Of a DNA stretch of 64,000 nt, positions 60,690 to 64,000 are shown piece by piece (position 1 is the first letter of the stretch; each line of letters opens with the position of its first letter). The position numbers were made by a program, and so were the translations under genes. Source of the DNA: Diphasiastrum complanatum (taxonomy: Eukaryota; Streptophyta; Lycopodiopsida; Lycopodiales; Lycopodiaceae); the NCBI GenBank assembly GCA_029204225.1, contig CM055101.1, forward strand, positions 43,475,546 to 43,539,545, written 5' to 3'. The notes under the pieces were generated by a model, which searched no databases, had not been told where the DNA came from, and saw only the letters and a list, made by a program, of their open reading frames with translations.

Positions 60690-61258
60690 AGGTTGAGAAA
60701 GGCCTTGGGGGCTCGAGCGCCTACCCAAAGCTATTCTATCCCAACGTAGGGAGAGAGAGAGAAAGAGAGAGATGGAGATAGAAATAGAAAGAGCAAGAAC
60801 TTTATTTAGAATAGAGATGATGCTTTACAATGAAAAGTGGCCTCCTTATATAGTTGAGAGGGGAGGCCATCTTGGCTCTCATTGGCCCTTTCTAATTGGC
60901 TAGAATCCTAATCCTAGCCATTCAAACGAAACTTATTGCAATCTAATGGTTCAATAAGAAGAGGACCAAACTCACATGATTCATGTGAGATTCCCTCAAC
61001 TTAGAACCATGTAACTTGACTTTGGAGTTTTTATTATTTTATTCTATTTAGGTCCCAAGTCTTTTATTCAAGTTCTACCTAACCATTTTGCGTGCTCATT
61101 GGGTTGGGCGTAAACACGCGCAGGACGCCAGTGCCCTCGCACTTATTATTCTAACTGTACAATGTACTGTGGCGTGGTCCACTAGGTAAGGCTTGGCCAA
61201 CAATATTTTAAGTGGTGGGACCGACTTGTTTATTTATGTACAAGAAATACCCACAACA
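60515..61258 (-). repeat. 5' LTR (minus orientation) with hairpin units
   Basis: It aligns with 58,375-59,133. It has a repeated hairpin unit at 60,557-60,618 and again at 60,688-60,749, separated by about 70 bases of GA. TCGGTCGCTACTT at its left edge is only the right half of the first hairpin of the other copy. Confidence 0.7.
60616..60687. repeat. (GA)n microsatellite, about 70 bp
   Basis: Pure GA between two hairpin units of the second LTR. Confidence 0.95.
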
Positions 61259-62221
61259 CATTTACCTCCTCATGGACTTCCACACCTGAGTAGCTAAAAT
61301 CTTTAGAACTGTCGAGGTCACCTGAATATGTCTGCTTTCCCTTGTGATAGGTCAGAACCTCTGCCATTAGGTTCTCGATATTCTTCAAGGCTTGAGTGTG
61401 TTCCTCATGTGAATTCACACTAGAACACCTAGCCTCTAACAGTTCTTTCAAATCAATAAGCTCGTATAGAAGTTGAAGGAGTTTGCTCTTGAATGTGTCC
61501 TGCAGCGTTGATTGGACTTCCACTTGGCTGCATCAACTTTGATCGTGCCAGCGTTAGAACAGCAATGTAGTGAGTTTTCAGCACTTATCCTTGTCAGCTT
61601 TCGAAGTCCAGCTGCTGCTGCAGATCTTCTGTCTTCTTTTGATAGAAGTCTACCTTATTATTAAGAGCAATGCGCTCTAAATCAAATGAAGCAATTTGCT
61701 TCTGTGCAGCAGATAACTCATCCTCTTTCTTGTCCAATTTGGACTGAAGAGACAAGGAATAGTCATCGGATTTTCTCAATGTGACTTCAAACTTATTGTT
61801 ACTCTACTCCATGGTGTTGAGTTGAGCCAAGAGTTTGGTCATTTTCTTCTTTATGTCTTCATTTAGCCCCTGCATTTTGGCTATCTTCAACTCATACCTT
61901 CTTTGAACAACATCAGTATTTCGCAGATATAAGATCATCTGCTTTATTTCGGGGTTTTACTCTGCCAACCAGTCAGGTGTATCTGGTTCTAGAGTTCGGT
62001 CCCTTTTGCTCTACTTCTGCTTGATTAGGTGTATCTTCATTGTCAGCAGTAGCAGCAGTGGTGGTGGTGGTGGGATCCACTGTTTGAGCACTAGAATTAT
62101 AGGTATCAATAGAGTATTGCGGTTGAGTATGACACATAGTAGGTTGCCGAATCGATGGTATTTGGATCCAGATAATGGACAGTGTCTTGTGGGACAGGTT
62201 GATTAACAACAAACTGTTGAC

Positions 62222-62699
62222 GTGGTGATGGGTATTGATTTGGTGCAGTTGGTCATTATAAAGCTAGATCGAACGGATCTAGCTCCCAAGCTATGGATCA
62301 ATCACAAAGAGGAGTATGGCATCATACTAGCAGCATCCTGCCACTGGTCATGCTATCAAGCATACACTAGTGAGAGCCCAATAGGTATACTTATAGCTTC
62401 CAAGGCCCATGCACCACTAGTAGTGCATTGTGACACCTCACTGGACACCTCTGTAGCCTATCTGGGCCACGTCATCCAGTTTCCCAATGACTCACTGATA
62501 GACCCATACAAATCCACCATCAAGTGTTTAGACCTACAACCATTAATTATGACCATATACACATAAGGGCCCCAATTCCCTTATAGTCACAATTAACTTA
62601 TGGGTTGTTGGTCTACCGGTCCCTAGTGAGACCAGTCATGGGCATGACATTCTCCCCCCCTTATTCAAGTTTTGTCCTTAGAACTTAAAACTGGGAAAG
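62222..62699. other. Open stretch of unknown origin
   Basis: A 114-codon plus-strand frame (62,222-62,566) has no family I know. Being next to the 3' end of a minus-strand Gypsy element, this is probably untranslated or LTR sequence of that element. Confidence 0.35.
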
Positions 62700-63310
62700 A
62701 ACCTCCTTAAGCTTCCTTCCTATTCCTAGGAATAATCATCGTCCGTACATCCTTCCATCGAGCCAGATGCTTGGTAGCTATATGATTTCATACTCGTTTA
62801 GTTCTTGTATCCAAGATCTTTCCGGGTTCAAGCGGAGACACACCCGATGATTCATCCAACAGGTCCAATCGATCTCCAGATCCAAGATGCTCACGTAGAC
62901 TCTTTCAGAGATGGCTTATGTGAAATACGGGATGCACTTGAGATCCATCCGGGAGTTCCAATCGGTAAGCTAAGGATGTGATCTTTTTCAAGATCTTAAA
63001 CGGTCCTCTATATTTAGGGGACAATTAACAATGCTAGCCGGTACACATTACACTTGAATCCATCGAGATTCTCAAAAAATACCCAACCCCCCTCTAGGAA
63101 GTCTCTTAGTGATCTTTTCAAGCTTGCATAATGTCGGTCCCCATCCTGGGTACACTAGACATTCTCACGTGCAATCCGTAGCATTTCCTGCATATCATGT
63201 AAGAAATCCGCTACTTTCTGAAACTTGGACACCCGAGTCTCTACTACAATGGGTGATATAGGTATAAAACTGTACGTAAGCATGCACGGGCTATAACCGA
63301 TAGCCAAATG
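62700..63310 (-). pseudogene. Gypsy integrase C-terminal remnant
   Basis: The minus strand reads, with a few stops, KFQKVADFLHDMQEMLRIAR (about 63,225-63,165), KRSLRDFLEGGWVFFENLD, then SPKYRGPFKILKKITSLAYR, LELPDGSQVHPVFHISHL (about 62,950), then LLDESSGVSPLEPGKILDTR and a short HLARWKDV segment ending near 62,710. This is the end of a Ty3/Gypsy polyprotein, between the integrase core and a chromodomain-like tail; the tail lacks the usual aromatic cage and seems incomplete. The catalytic integrase core would lie further right but is not present beyond about 63,310. Confidence 0.85.
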
Positions 63311-64000
63311 CTTACTATAATTCAACCTCCATCAAGGTGATTACCTCTCCAAGAAGAATAAATATCTTAACTGATCTTCTGATCTTGTAGGTAATCCTTC
63401 TTTTAACAGATCAAGTATAATTAAAATCTGAACTATGATTCGTCAATCATAATTCATCGGATTCTTGTCCTATACTCAATAAAGAAGGTAACTACCAATG
63501 ATCAGAAGAACTTTTAAACTTAGAGTCATCTCTAGTTTAGCAAATACTGCCTGACCAAAAGCGACCAGTGAACTTCGAATTGCGAATGTTCAAAATGTCA
63601 CTTTGGTACTGTAAAGCCTAAACAGACACTCTATGACTACTTGGTCTATACCCGAATAAACATAGTTGATTTGGTAAGGTGATCAGTCGTACCGAAATTC
63701 CACTAACCTATTTATTCATCTAGGGTATGAATACTATCCTCTCCTATGGATTAGGTATTTCCTAGAATCCGAGTTATGATTTACCAATCACAACTCTCCA
63801 AATTCTTGAGACTATACCATATCATAAGAGTGTATCATAATTCTTAAAAGACACATGAGCTGTTCACAAAGTCCTTTCTACTGGAAAGTTCCAGACTTTT
63901 ACAACTCACACGTGGTGCCAATATAAGGGATTGTAATCTAAAAACGCCCTTACTTTAGAAACGACACAAATTGTCATTTCAAAGTTAGGGTCCCAATCTA
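63311..64000. other. Repeat-like sequence without a recognised gene
   Basis: Two diverged copies of a block with ATGATT...CAATCA and AATTCTTGAGACTATA/GATTCTTGTCCTATAC lie about 335 bases apart (around 63,435 and 63,770). It replaces the expected Gypsy integrase core, so it is probably an insertion or a rearrangement. Confidence 0.4.

Noticed and set aside
62222..62566. Novel 114-residue gene
   Set aside because: No motif is visible, and its position beside the Gypsy 3' region makes element non-coding sequence more likely; kept only as an unknown stretch.

Overview
The window looks like TE-rich nuclear DNA of a land plant, most likely a flowering plant with a large genome. The evidence is spliceosomal genes with introns above 2 kb, Copia and Gypsy polyproteins, hAT transposases of the DUF659 type, many (GA)n, (CA)n and (AT)n microsatellites and two short CCCTAAA runs. 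No bacterial features, CRISPR arrays, tRNA or rRNA genes were recognised. The species cannot be named from the sequence.

Two host genes can be supported. At 22,966-23,954 (+) lie the last two exons of a gene resembling the ribosome-biogenesis factor SLX9/FAM207A; its 5' exons were not found. At 47,552-53,448 (+) lies a four-exon gene whose spliced 190-residue product resembles the plant mitochondrial small-subunit ribosomal protein mS23; all three introns are GT-AG with matching phases. A third gene-like module, on the minus strand at 57,622-62,212, encodes coiled-coil segments with plausible splice junctions. It contains stops and could not be named.

Layout: 1-2.15 kb, degenerate minus-strand Copia. 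2.35-2.47 kb, two hairpins around telomere-like repeats. 2.9-5.36 kb, broken Gypsy. 5.4-6.5 kb, minus-strand Copia debris. 6,935-12,307, a hAT element with terminal inverted repeats and an 8-bp target duplication. 13.8-18.4 kb, hAT relics and a nested MITE-like insertion. 20.1-21.6 kb, a second truncated hAT transposase. 23-24 kb, the SLX9-like exons. 25.8-29.6 kb, a decayed Copia with two LTRs. 31.3-35.7 kb, a long Copia gag-pol with one early nonsense codon and no 3' LTR. 36.8-40.7 kb, an A-rich, broken Helitron with a threefold repeated N-terminal domain. 40.7-45.8 kb, minus-strand Copia ends and LTRs. 47.5-53.5 kb, the mS23 gene. 55.2-56.0 kb, a MITE-like repeat inside a CA microsatellite. 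58.3-61.3 kb, a minus-strand LTR element carrying GA-spaced hairpins. 62.6-63.3 kb, the minus-strand integrase end of a Gypsy element.

The mobile elements are mostly pseudogenised and nested. The best candidates for novelty are the Helitron with its N-terminal triplicated domain and non-plant-like Rep signature, and the LTR hairpin array in which stem sequences change while pairing is kept. The hAT element with clean ends but no visible dimerisation domain, and an intron almost entirely filled by an LTR element, are also worth attention.
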